DNA from: an uncultured Saprospiraceae bacterium
GTDB taxonomy: Bacteria; Bacteroidota; Bacteroidia; Chitinophagales; Saprospiraceae
Reading direction: 5' to 3'
DNA: 64,000 bases
Assembly: GCA_938045585.1 (NCBI GenBank)
Contig: CALIAU010000020.1
Location: 122,767-186,766 of the forward strand
The stretch's first letter is position 1. Each line of letters opens with the position of its first letter. Positions 37,466-46,877 of this stretch are shown here, in pieces. Position numbers and translations under genes: made by a program. Below the pieces are notes generated by a model. The model saw only the letters and a program-made list of their open reading frames with translations. It was not told where the DNA came from and made no database searches.

Positions 37466-38398
37466 TCACCCATAAATACTAACCTCTCTCCTTTCTTGGT
37501 TCCGCATCCCCCTATACATCCCATCACAATTAAAGGGCATGGATATATTCCCTTGGGCATCTATTGCAATGACACCTCCATCCCCCCCAAGATCTAGAAG
37601 TCGTTTCATTACAGATTCATTTGCAGCCTCATCAAGACTGAGTCCCTTGTATTCCATAAGACAGGAAATATCATAGGCCGTAACTCCACGCATAATATAT
37701 TCTCCACTCCCTGTGCAAGAGACCGCGCAGGTTTTGTTATTCGCATAATTTCCTAAGCCTATCAAAGGACTATCACCTATCCGTCCAAATTTTTTATTCG
37801 TCATGCCTCCTGTAGAGGTGGCGGCAGCTAGATTACCATCCATGTCCAGAGCAACTGCTCCTACTGTGCCTAAGTATTTTTTATCCTCCTTCGCATGATC
37901 CAATTGAAAACTATCACTTCCCTTTATCTTTTGCCACTGTGCGTATCTATGATCTACATGAAAATATTCATCAGACTCCATGTCTAACGCATAGGGTTTT
38001 GCAAACTCCATTGCACCCTCTCCCATTAACAACACATGATCAGAGTGTAATAAAACTTTGTGCGCTAATGTAATAGGATTTTTAAAATTACGCACAGCAG
38101 CAACTGCTCCTGCATGTAGAGTCTTACCATCCATAATACTCGCATCCATTTCATGTTCGCCTTTTGCATTGAAGACAGAACCCCTACCTGCATTAAAGAG
38201 GGGACAATTTTCTAATTTTATCACAGCACATTCTACCGCTGCTAAAGATGTTCCTCCCTTCGCAAGAACCGCATAGCCAGCATCCAAAGCTATTTCTAAT
38301 GCTGATCGGTACGCCTGCTCTTTCTCTGCTGTCATCTTTGAGCGCAGTATCGTCCCTGCTCCGCCATGTATTGCTATACCGAATTTTTCTTTGGACAT
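37466..38398 (-). CDS. Isoaspartyl peptidase/L-asparaginase (Ntn hydrolase)
   Basis: IAIHGGAGTILR, FNAGRGSVFNAKGEHEMDASIMDG, LGTVGAVALDMDGNLAAATSTGGMTNKKFGRIGDSPLIGLGNYA. Confidence 0.95.
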   Translation of the reverse strand: MSKEKFGIAIHGGAGTILRSKMTAEKEQAYRSALEIALDAGYAVLAKGGTSLAAVECAVIKLENCPLFNAGRGSVFNAKGEHEMDASIMDGKTLHAGAVAAVRNFKNPITLAHKVLLHSDHVLLMGEGAMEFAKPYALDMESDEYFHVDHRYAQWQKIKGSDSFQLDHAKEDKKYLGTVGAVALDMDGNLAAATSTGGMTNKKFGRIGDSPLIGLGNYANNKTCAVSCTGSGEYIMRGVTAYDISCLMEYKGLSLDEAANESVMKRLLDLGGDGGVIAIDAQGNISMPFNCDGMYRGMRNQERREVSIYG

Positions 38399-38399
38399 G

Positions 38400-41300
38400 T
38401 TAAACTTTTTCTATTACAATTTTCACGCTGAGTGCACTGTCTATCTCCAAGGCCTCTGCACTCAGACCTTCTTGTATAATCACATCATCCGCTAATACCT
38501 CATTGCAGATATATTCCTTGTGCGCTAGAGCTGCAGCATTCACTTCTTCGCCTCCATCTAGCCTAACTAGTATTCTATCTACCACATCCAGACCAGAATC
38601 TTTTCTGATGTTCTGAATTCTATTTACCAACTCACGCGCTATCCATTCTGATCGTAAGTCTGGAGAGATATTCACATCAAGAGCAACCGTTATTTCTTTA
38701 TCCTGCGCTACCTGCCATCCCGGAATCTCCTCAGCTAATATTTCAAAATCTTCTAGGCTGAGTTCTACAGGACCATCATCAAATTGCAAAGTATACTTCC
38801 CGTCCTTTTCTATCTGTGCGATATCTTCTTGACCCAGTCCTGCTATCATTCCAGCACCTGCCTTCATGTTTTTACCTAGGCGCTTTCCAAGGGTCTTGAA
38901 ATTGGGTTTAATCTTTTTCTTAAACACCCCTGTTGTATCCGCGATATAGTCAATCTCTTTGACATTCACCTCATGCAGAATAAGTCCCTCTACCCTGCGC
39001 ACATCTTCTTCAAATTTTGAGTCAAGTACGGGTAACATAATTTTCTGTAAGGGTTGACGCACTCTCAACTTATCATTACGTCTCAGAGAAAGTACTAAGG
39101 ATGAGATGCGCTGCGCATAACTCATGCGTCTTTCTAGGTCCTTGTCTATGAGACTTGCATTGGACTTTGGAAAATGTGCTAGGTGCACAGACACATGGTC
39201 TTCGTTTTCTGAAACTCTATTTAGATTTTTATACAACCAGTCAGAAAAGAACGGTGAAATCGGCGCCATTAATTTTGCTACTGTTTTCATACAGGTGTAC
39301 AAGGTTTGATAGGCAGAAATTTTATCCTCACTATAATCTCCTTTCCAGAAACGTCGTCTACACAATCGCACATACCAGTTACTCAAATTATCTTCTACAA
39401 AGCTTTGGATTTTCCGTCCCGCACGTGTAGGTTCATATTCCGCATAATCAAGTTCTACCTCTTGCACTAATGAATTCAATAAGGACAATATCCATCTATC
39501 TATCTCAGGTCGCTTCTCTAAATCAATCTCTTCTTCTGCGTAAGCAAATCCATCAATGTTCGCATAGAGTGCATAGAAGGAATAGGTATTATAAAGGGTG
39601 CCAAAAAACTTACGTCGCACTTCTTCAATACCGTCCACATCAAATTTTAGATTATCCCAGGGGTTGGAATTGGTCATCATGTACCAGCGTGTCGCATCTG
39701 CTCCATACTTTTCCAGTGTTTCAAATGGATCCACACCATTCCCTAAACGCTTAGACATTTTATGTCCATTTTTATCGAGTACCAATCCAGTAGATACCAC
39801 ATTCTTAAAAGCAACACTCTCTTTTACCATAGAGGAGATGGCATGCAGGGTATAAAACCACCCTCTAGTCTGATCCACTCCCTCACTAATAAAGTCTGCA
39901 GGATAGAATGTACCCTCGTCTACCAATTCCTTATTTTCAAATGGATAATGCAACTGCGCAAAGGGCATAGAACCTGAGTCAAACCATACATCGATTAGGT
40001 CTAGTTCTCTCTTCATTTCCTGCCCTGTTTCTGAGACAAGTATTACCTTGTCTATATAAGGCCTATGTAAATCTTCTGGAACTGTTTGGTCTAAACCTAA
40101 CTTTGCATTTGCTTCAGCAATCTCTTTTCCTAATTCTTCTATGGAACCTATACACTTTTCTGCACCGTCTTCTGATCTCCATATCGGCAAAGGAATTCCC
40201 CAGTATCTTGATCGCGATAAATTCCAGTCCAATACATTTTCTAACCAGTTTCCAAATCTTCCTTCTCCCGTAGATTTTGGCTTCCAGTTAATTGTTTTAT
40301 TCAGATCCACCATCTTCTCCTTCACCTCTCTTGCACGTACAAACCAACTATCCAGTGGGTAATACAATATGGGTTTATCCGTACGCCAGCAGTGTGGATA
40401 GTTGTGGCTATACTTCTGCACATTGAACGCCTTGTTCTCCGTCTTCAGTTTGATAGCAATATCAATATCTGTATTTCTGTATTCCTCTCCCTGGTTTTTA
40501 TAATCCTTCACATAGCGTCCTGAAAATTCGCCCACCCCATCTACAAACTTTCCCTGCTTATCTACCAGCGTTAATGCACCCACATTATATCTCTGGGCAA
40601 TACGCATATCATCAGAACCAAACGAAGGTGCACAGTGTACAATTCCTGTTCCATCAGAGGTCGATACAAAATCTCCTAGGCCTACAATAAATGCTTCCCC
40701 CTCTTCAGGCTGCTGATAATCGAGTAGTTGTTCGTACTGGATACGTTCAAACTGCGCTCCCTTATATTCTCCTGTAATCGCGTAGGGTATTTTTTTATCC
40801 TCTGGGGTAAACGCATCAAAATCCAGTTCCGCCTGCTCCGGTTTAAACCACTTCCCTACTAACTCTTTTGCAAGAATTAAATTGACTGGCAATTTCGTGT
40901 AAGGGTTAAATGTTTTTACCCGCACATAATCAATCTTAGCACCCATTGCCAACATCGTATTTGAAGGCAACGTCCATGGTGTTGTCGTCCATGCTATGAT
41001 ATGCACATCTTCCTCACCGATTCCCTCGTATAAGAAATTTGATGTTTCGTTTTTAATCACTTTAAATTGTGCGACCGCAGAAGTATCACTCACATCTTTA
41101 TACGCACCTGGCATATTTAATTCATGCGAACTTAATCCAGTACCTGCCGCAGGTGAGTAAGGCTGTACTGTGTACCCCTTATAAATAAGTCCTTTGTCAT
41201 AGAGGTTTTTTAACAACCACCAGACCGACTCTATATATTCATTTTCAAATGTGATATACGGATTATCCAGATCCACCCAGTAACCCATCTTCACCGTAAT

Positions 41301-41702
41301 ATCATCCCATAGGTTTTTATAACGCATCACCGTTTCCCTACACTTCTTATTATACTCCTCGATACTAATCGTCTTCCCTATGTCCTCCTTGGTAATGCCC
41401 AGCTCTTTTTCCACACTCAACTCTATCGGAAGTCCATGGGTATCCCAGCCGCCTTTTCTCTCTACACGTTTTCCCTGCATCGTCTGAAACCGACAGAAAA
41501 TATCCTTAATCGCACGAGCCATCACATGGTGAATTCCCGGCTTCCCATTCGCAGAAGGCGGTCCCTCATAAAAGACAAAACTATTGTCCTTGGGTCTCTG
41601 ATCCACACTCTTGTTAAACACATCATTATCAGCCCACATTTGCAAGATCTCCTTGTCAATCGCCGGCAGGTCTAGTCCCTTTATTGTTTGATACTTCTTC
41701 AT
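38400..41702 (-). CDS. ileS: Isoleucyl-tRNA synthetase
   Basis: FYEGPPSANGKPGIHHVMARAIKDIFCRFQTM (HIGH region), GHKMSKRLGN (KMSKS), 1100 aa. Confidence 0.97.
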   Translation of the reverse strand: MKKYQTIKGLDLPAIDKEILQMWADNDVFNKSVDQRPKDNSFVFYEGPPSANGKPGIHHVMARAIKDIFCRFQTMQGKRVERKGGWDTHGLPIELSVEKELGITKEDIGKTISIEEYNKKCRETVMRYKNLWDDITVKMGYWVDLDNPYITFENEYIESVWWLLKNLYDKGLIYKGYTVQPYSPAAGTGLSSHELNMPGAYKDVSDTSAVAQFKVIKNETSNFLYEGIGEEDVHIIAWTTTPWTLPSNTMLAMGAKIDYVRVKTFNPYTKLPVNLILAKELVGKWFKPEQAELDFDAFTPEDKKIPYAITGEYKGAQFERIQYEQLLDYQQPEEGEAFIVGLGDFVSTSDGTGIVHCAPSFGSDDMRIAQRYNVGALTLVDKQGKFVDGVGEFSGRYVKDYKNQGEEYRNTDIDIAIKLKTENKAFNVQKYSHNYPHCWRTDKPILYYPLDSWFVRAREVKEKMVDLNKTINWKPKSTGEGRFGNWLENVLDWNLSRSRYWGIPLPIWRSEDGAEKCIGSIEELGKEIAEANAKLGLDQTVPEDLHRPYIDKVILVSETGQEMKRELDLIDVWFDSGSMPFAQLHYPFENKELVDEGTFYPADFISEGVDQTRGWFYTLHAISSMVKESVAFKNVVSTGLVLDKNGHKMSKRLGNGVDPFETLEKYGADATRWYMMTNSNPWDNLKFDVDGIEEVRRKFFGTLYNTYSFYALYANIDGFAYAEEEIDLEKRPEIDRWILSLLNSLVQEVELDYAEYEPTRAGRKIQSFVEDNLSNWYVRLCRRRFWKGDYSEDKISAYQTLYTCMKTVAKLMAPISPFFSDWLYKNLNRVSENEDHVSVHLAHFPKSNASLIDKDLERRMSYAQRISSLVLSLRRNDKLRVRQPLQKIMLPVLDSKFEEDVRRVEGLILHEVNVKEIDYIADTTGVFKKKIKPNFKTLGKRLGKNMKAGAGMIAGLGQEDIAQIEKDGKYTLQFDDGPVELSLEDFEILAEEIPGWQVAQDKEITVALDVNISPDLRSEWIARELVNRIQNIRKDSGLDVVDRILVRLDGGEEVNAAALAHKEYICNEVLADDVIIQEGLSAEALEIDSALSVKIVIEKV

Positions 41703-41783
41703 TGCTATTTTACTGGCTGTGAAAATACAGTTTTTTGTCGATTGGGCGAAGGAGTCGGTAGGAAGAGTCAGGAATGAAAGGAC

Positions 41784-41881
41784 TTGGGCGTGCCCCAGCT
41801 ACTCCGTATCTGGGTCGGTCCCTTCCGGGCGCGCTGCTCGCTTGGTCCTAGCGGACTAAAACCCTCCAGGCACCTCACGCG
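41784..41881 (+). repeat. Dispersed structured intergenic repeat, copy C
   Basis: TTGGGCGTGCCCCAGCTACTCCGTATCTGGGTCGGTCCCTTCCGGGCGCGCTGCTCGCTTGGTCCTAGCGGACTAAAACCCTCCAGGCACCTCACGCG. Confidence 0.93.
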
Positions 41882-41976
41882 GGACTTGGAGTAAGCACCT
41901 AGCGATTCATTTCTATTTTTTGGTTACATTTAAACACTAGGCTGATAAATCCTTCGCTTAGAAAATTAGATTACGT

Positions 41977-42198
41977 ATGTCGAACACAATACCAGAATAC
42001 AGAGTAGTCCCTTTCCGCCCTATACTGACGAAAGACTCTACCTATGGTGATATTGCCGTGCAGGTGCATGAGATAATAAGCCAGTACGTGGCTCAGGGAT
42101 GGGAGTACCTTAGCATTGAAAAAGTAGAGGCTACCATCCAGAATAAAATCACTGGTGATGAACAAACAAATGTACAAGTAATGATTTTCAAAAAGTAA
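41977..42198 (+). CDS. DUF4177-like small protein
   Basis: YRVVPFRPILTKDSTYGDIAVQVHEIISQYVAQGWEYLSIEKVEA resembles DUF4177 sequences. Confidence 0.65.
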   Translation: MSNTIPEYRVVPFRPILTKDSTYGDIAVQVHEIISQYVAQGWEYLSIEKVEATIQNKITGDEQTNVQVMIFKK

Positions 42199-42226
42199 AT
42201 GTTTAAGCAATAAACACAGTTTAATT

Positions 42227-42946
42227 ATGGTGCATAAATGGCAAGATATAACAAGCGACTTATACAATAAGATTAAGCCATTAGGTGGTGATATCTATAG
42301 TCGGGTTAGCCGAGACTATATCAGAAATAAGAGGATAGAAGATATCTGGGTAGAGTTTGACATGAATGACTTTATCTACGAGGATCCCTTTTATGGAGAA
42401 CAAAAGTCAACAGCACCTTTTCGGATGAATTTCAGTCTATGGGATTTACTAGGTGATGTGCGTTTAGGTTCTGTTTTACAACTAGAACATAAAACATTTC
42501 ATGGAGGCTCAGAAGCTAAGATTGGTTCATTTTCTAATTCCCTACACTTCACCATCCCTGAAGTTACATTTGGGAAATTAAGCCCAGAGAAAACCATTGC
42601 AATAACACTGACTTACAGTTTAACGAATAGTGATAGTTATGGTATGATGGACGGATCACTTAAAGAGCATATCCAAACATCGGGTAGCTTCAGTACTGTA
42701 TTGAAATGTAAAGAATTACTGGTTCGAAAACCGGATTCTAAAAATATTGATAGTCTTTTAAAAGCAATAGACAAAAAACACTATGATGTAAGTAGAATGT
42801 ATGAGGCCACCGATTTATATTGGTCAAGTCAAAACAATACAAGCTACTATATACCTTTTGCATCAGCAAGCAAGAACTCGCACTCACATACATCCAATGG
42901 TACGAAAAATAAGAAAAGCTGGTGGTCTACGTTTTTCGGAAAATAA
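42227..42946 (+). CDS. Hypothetical protein
   Basis: 239-aa ORF just downstream of 41977-42198, same strand; no family recognised. Confidence 0.65.
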   Translation: MVHKWQDITSDLYNKIKPLGGDIYSRVSRDYIRNKRIEDIWVEFDMNDFIYEDPFYGEQKSTAPFRMNFSLWDLLGDVRLGSVLQLEHKTFHGGSEAKIGSFSNSLHFTIPEVTFGKLSPEKTIAITLTYSLTNSDSYGMMDGSLKEHIQTSGSFSTVLKCKELLVRKPDSKNIDSLLKAIDKKHYDVSRMYEATDLYWSSQNNTSYYIPFASASKNSHSHTSNGTKNKKSWWSTFFGK

Positions 42947-42951
42947 ATCTG

Positions 42952-43545
42952 CTACTTCCTAATTTCTTTAATAAGAGCTAAGGCGTCAGAAACTTTTTCT
43001 TTCAAGAGGTCAAATCTTTTTTCTTGTACAATCTCCTTAGTAAATAATTTTGAGCCCATACCTACACAAGTTACACCTGCCCCGAACCAAGCAACTAAAT
43101 TTTCTTCTGTTGGCGACACGCCTCCAGTAGGCATTATTTTAGTCCACGGCTGAGGACCACGGATTGCTTTTACAAAACCTGGTCCATAGATACCACCTGG
43201 GAATAGCTTTACTATCTCACAGCCCAATTCTTCTGCTCTACATATTTCACTTAGCGTACCACAGCCAGGTGACCATAGTACTTTTTTTCGATTGCAGGCT
43301 AGGGCGATGTCTTCTCTAAGAACTGGGGTTACTACAAAGTTAGCGCCCATTTGCATATATAAGGCTGCCGTCCCCGCATCTGTAACAGAGCCTACTCCTA
43401 GGATCATTCCTGGAAGCTCCGCTAAGGCATATTTATTTAGATCATTAAAAATCTCGTGTGCAAAATCTCCTCTGTTCGTAAATTCTAACAAACGCGATCC
43501 GCCATCATAACATGCCTTTAATAATTGTTTTGCAAGAGTCCCAGG
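42952..43545 (-). pseudogene. KDPG/KHG aldolase, 5'-truncated
   Basis: AKQLLKACYDGGSRLLEFTNRGDFAHEIF...GVGSVTDAGTAALYMQMGANFVVTP...LFPGGIYGPGFVKAIRGPQPWTKIMPTGGVSPTEENL. The first ~30 residues are absent; the ORF-track start (43614) reads MFS-derived DNA out of frame. Confidence 0.85.
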
Positions 43546-43892
43546 ATTGACCGAAATATTCCAAAACTTACTACACCTCTTGCTGCAGCATGTGCTACGG
43601 TGGCTAGAGACCATACACCTATCGATAAGGCAAAGCCTAATCGCGTACCTATCCAGTCAAAGATCTTACCGAAGATCGCCTGTCCAAATGCATAGGAAAG
43701 CAAAAACACAATAGAAATGTTTGTGTATAGCTGTTTGTGTCCATCCAAATCAATTTCTGGATATAACTCTTTAAAAATATCTGGCCATAAAATATTGAAC
43801 GAGGTTCTGTCAATATAATTGATGACTGTAGCCAATGCTATAAGAGCTATTACCCACCATCGTAGACCTTTGATTTGTTTATTTGCTCCCAT
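43536..43892 (-). pseudogene. MFS hexuronate-transporter-like, 3'-truncated
   Basis: LRWWVIALIALATVINYIDRTSFNILWPDIFKEL...LSYAFGQAIFGKIFDWIGTRLGFALSIGVWSLATVAHAAARGVVSFGIFRSILGL, then stops after ~119 residues. Confidence 0.85.
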
Positions 43893-44269
43893 TATAGATC
43901 AAGCATTTCATGTCCTAAAAAATCTTCTCGCGCAGGGCTAAATACATCAATCAGAATTCCTGGTTTGCGACAAACGCATCCATGCATCTCATTAGGAGGA
44001 ATATAATACGAGTCGCCTTCTTTGATAATGCGTACATCATCACCAATTGTCATTTCAAACTCGCCACTTGCTACATAGGTTACTTGCGAATGATAATGTT
44101 TATGTAATGTTCCTACAGCCCCCATATCAAATTTTGCTTTCACGAGCATAATCTTTCCATCGTATCCCATAATTTGTCTAGAGAGCCCCTCTGCTACTTG
44201 CTCCCAAGGAGTTTCTGTGTCTATCCAATATTCTTTAGTGGGTTTCATCGCGTCATGTAATTCACTCAT
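43892..44269 (-). CDS. Cupin-domain protein (KdgF-like, uronate metabolism)
   Basis: WEQVAEGLSRQIMGYDGKIMLVKAKFDMGAVGTLHKHYHSQVTYVASGEFEMTIGDD...YIPPNEMHGCVCRKPGILIDVFSPAREDFL. Confidence 0.85.
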   Translation of the reverse strand: MSELHDAMKPTKEYWIDTETPWEQVAEGLSRQIMGYDGKIMLVKAKFDMGAVGTLHKHYHSQVTYVASGEFEMTIGDDVRIIKEGDSYYIPPNEMHGCVCRKPGILIDVFSPAREDFLGHEMLDL

Positions 44270-44647
44270 ATTTTTGATTTTTGTTTTTAATTATATATAG
44301 ACCTTCCCAGTCCAAGCTCTTATTATTTATATTAAGTAAATGCTTTTTTGATGTATCTGCGTCTGCATTTGCAATCGCAATTAAGCAAGAATTTTTCTTT
44401 TTATCATGTAATTCCAGAACAGAATAATTTTCATCATTTATGCACAACATTAAGCTCTTGATAATTGAAATGATATTTGTTAGCGTTTCAGTAACTGGGT
44501 GGTAACTTTCATGGGTTCTATCACTTAAGCAAACAAGAGCTCCCATGCTTGCTTTGTTCTATGAATAAATACTGGGTCATTAGGTAAATTAAAATTGGAT
44601 TCATTTGCTTCACTTCTTCCAAAAACAAATACATCCAAATTTTCAGT
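44262..44647 (-). pseudogene. Frame-broken C-terminal remnant of an unidentified protein upstream of the cupin gene
   Basis: Minus frame TENLDVFVFGRSEANESNFNLPNDPVFIHRTKQAWELLFA* (44525-44647), continuing in another frame as ...CLSDRTHESYHPVTETLTNIISIIKSLMLCINDENYSVLELHDKKKNSCLIAIANADADTSKKHLLNINNKSLDWEGLYIIKNKNQKYE* (44262-44546). Confidence 0.5.
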
Positions 44648-44792
44648 TGCACATGTTTAGTACAAAGGTTTATTTTCTTTTAAATGTCATCTGCTTCCTT
44701 TCTGATCAACATATACAAAGCGTGCCGCAACGTTGTCTTTGATAACTCTTCCAGTCGCCTACAGTACCCAAGAGACATTCCTTTGATTACTT

Positions 44793-44816
44793 AGCATAGC
44801 ACAGCACAGCACAGCA
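44793..44816. repeat. Short AGCAC microsatellite
   Basis: agcatagcacagcacagcacagca beside the palindromic operator. Confidence 0.8.
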
Positions 44817-44853
44817 TATATTTGGTTGACCAATTATTGGTTAACCAAATATA
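44817..44853. promoter_or_regulatory. 37-bp near-perfect palindromic operator (candidate GntR/FCD-type site)
   Basis: TATATTTGGTTGACCAAT-T-ATTGGTTAACCAAATATA, 17 of 18 arm positions complementary; contains TATATTTG (TAnnTTTG -7-like) on both strands. Confidence 0.85.
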
Positions 44854-45099
44854 GTTAAGAATTCTATAAATCCTAGTAACAATCCACTGAATTTCACATT
44901 CAGTTAGAAATATAATTTTGAGCTTTTAGAGCTAAAAAACACAAAATAATATGAAAAAACGCTAAAATATTTGCCTTTGTAACACATTCACTATCAGATT
45001 ATTGACCTCCCTTTGTCAAATATCCGTCATTTTTTAAAGCTGTTTTTAGAAAATAATTTTAACATTTTATGTGGTTCAGTCAAACCCCAACGTAATATA

Positions 45100-45236
45100 G
45101 ATGTAGTTGTGATTGCAAATGTGCATACAATTACAACCCCAAAAGTCCCTACTAGCGTCTGGACTTAAGAATTATAAAATTTAAGGGTGTTTATGTATTA
45201 AGCTTGAAGGTGTGGTGTCTTCAGGCTTTTTTTTGT
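45100..45236 (+). ncRNA. Candidate structured small RNA (5' end unknown)
   Basis: Consecutive stems GTTGTGATTG/CAATTACAAC (45106-45137), AAGTCC/GGACTT (45143-45166), AGCTTGAAG/CTTCAGGCT + T8 (45201-45234); no + strand ORF ends here. Confidence 0.5.
45201..45234 (+). terminator. Rho-independent terminator (plus strand)
   Basis: AGCTTGAAG-GTGTGGTGT-CTTCAGGC-TTTTTTTT, 9-bp stem with one G.T wobble. Confidence 0.85.
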
Positions 45237-45270
45237 CTATTGCCGAAAGCTCCGCGGAAGAATTTCTCAA

Positions 45271-46665
45271 TCAGATTTTTACTTGTTTCCATTTGCCCTG
45301 CTTAAACTTCCAGTACAAGAGAAGGGTTAATACAACCGAACTTAGGTTGATTGCCATGTACACACCCTGTGACCCAAAGTCAAGAACCTTTGCTAATACA
45401 TAGGCTGCTGGAATCTGAAATAACCAGAGCGCAATGAAATTCATGAGACTTGGTGTATAGGTGTCTCCTGCTCCATTGAATGCTTGACCTAGAACCATTT
45501 GGTACGCATAAAAGATATATCCAAGGACTACAAAACGCAAACAGGTAATTCCGTGCTGTACTGTTTCTGGGTCTTGTGTGAAGAAGGAAATAATCGGTCT
45601 TGGAAAAATCACACAGATTAGGGTAATTACAAACAATAATATAACGTTATATTTTCCTGCTAGCCAAACTGTTTTTTCTGCTCTCTCTGCATTTCCTGCA
45701 CCCAGATTTTGTCCCACTAACGTGGCAGTAGCATTTGACATTCCCCATGAAGGTAGGATGGTGAAAATAATGACGCGAATGCCTATAGTATATCCTGCTA
45801 GTACAGCGCTACCAAATTCTGCTAATATTTTTACTAGAAATATCCAACTTGCAGTACTAATTAAAAACTGTCCTGCTCCGCCTATAGAAACACGCGCTAA
45901 ATTTTTTAATATTTGAAAGTTAGGTTTTAAATACGATAGCTTTGTTCGAATTATAGATGATCCTTTTACTAAAACATAGATTTGAAACAAGACACCAATG
46001 CCTCTACCTATTACACTCGCAATAGCTGCTCCTTCCAATCCCATTTTAGGAAAGAAAAAGTACCCATGTATAAGACAAGGATCAAGTATTATATTAATTC
46101 CATTTGCCAAATACAGCGTATTCATTGCTATGGCAGCATTTCCTGCTCCTCTGAAAATACCATTAAATAAAAAGAGGAGCATGAGCACTATATTAAATCC
46201 CAAAATAATCTGGGTGTAACGTGTTCCCTTTGCTACTAAAGTTTCTGAACCTCCCATCATACGTAAGATATCATCTGCATAGTGATAGGACAGAACACCT
46301 AAAACTATAGCAACGAGAGTTCCCAGAAGCAGGGATTGCATAGCTGCACGGGATGCGCCCTCTGCATCTTTTTCTCCTATACGTCTTGCTACTACTGCTG
46401 TTGCTGCCATTGCTATTCCTATAGCAACCGACTCCATTATCATTAATACACTTTCTGTGAGACCCACTGTTGCAACAGCGTCTACATCATCTAATTTGCT
46501 TACAAAATAAATGTCAACGACAGCAAACAATGACTCCATCACCATTTCCATAATCATGGGAATGGACAATAAGACAAGTGCGCGCTTAATAGAACCCTTT
46601 GTATAGTCTTGCTCTTTGCCGCGCAGAGCGTCTGTAATGATTGCTATGTATTCTTTCAGTTTCAA
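45271..46665 (-). CDS. MATE family efflux transporter
   Basis: KRALVLLSIPMIMEMVMESLFAVVDIYFVSKL, VARRIGEKDAEGASRAAMQS, LGQAFNGAGDTYTPSLMNF. Confidence 0.95.
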   Translation of the reverse strand: MKLKEYIAIITDALRGKEQDYTKGSIKRALVLLSIPMIMEMVMESLFAVVDIYFVSKLDDVDAVATVGLTESVLMIMESVAIGIAMAATAVVARRIGEKDAEGASRAAMQSLLLGTLVAIVLGVLSYHYADDILRMMGGSETLVAKGTRYTQIILGFNIVLMLLFLFNGIFRGAGNAAIAMNTLYLANGINIILDPCLIHGYFFFPKMGLEGAAIASVIGRGIGVLFQIYVLVKGSSIIRTKLSYLKPNFQILKNLARVSIGGAGQFLISTASWIFLVKILAEFGSAVLAGYTIGIRVIIFTILPSWGMSNATATLVGQNLGAGNAERAEKTVWLAGKYNVILLFVITLICVIFPRPIISFFTQDPETVQHGITCLRFVVLGYIFYAYQMVLGQAFNGAGDTYTPSLMNFIALWLFQIPAAYVLAKVLDFGSQGVYMAINLSSVVLTLLLYWKFKQGKWKQVKI

Positions 46666-46877
46666 TTCTCTAAAGGATTACAAAGATAGTCTTTAGTAAA
46701 ATATATTGTCAATTACAATTTCTCTCTATACACTCTGTAGCGTTAAATTGTAACTATCTATTATCTAGTTTTAAATTTTAACCTAAACTTGACATGGGTT
46801 ACTCAAGAAGAAAATCTTATTTTGGAAACTCTTTAAAGGATGGCTTAATGGCTCCTTTAGGAGATAACTTATAAAAA

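Noticed and set aside
43545-43614. ORF-track start of the aldolase ORF (MVSSHRSTCCSKRCSKFWNISVNPG...)
   Set aside because: This stretch is MFS coding DNA read in the wrong frame; aldolase similarity begins only after the junction near 43540.
44793-44816. AGCAC microsatellite considered as a CRISPR-like or iteron array
   Set aside because: Only three to four 5-bp units with no spacers; simple sequence repeat.
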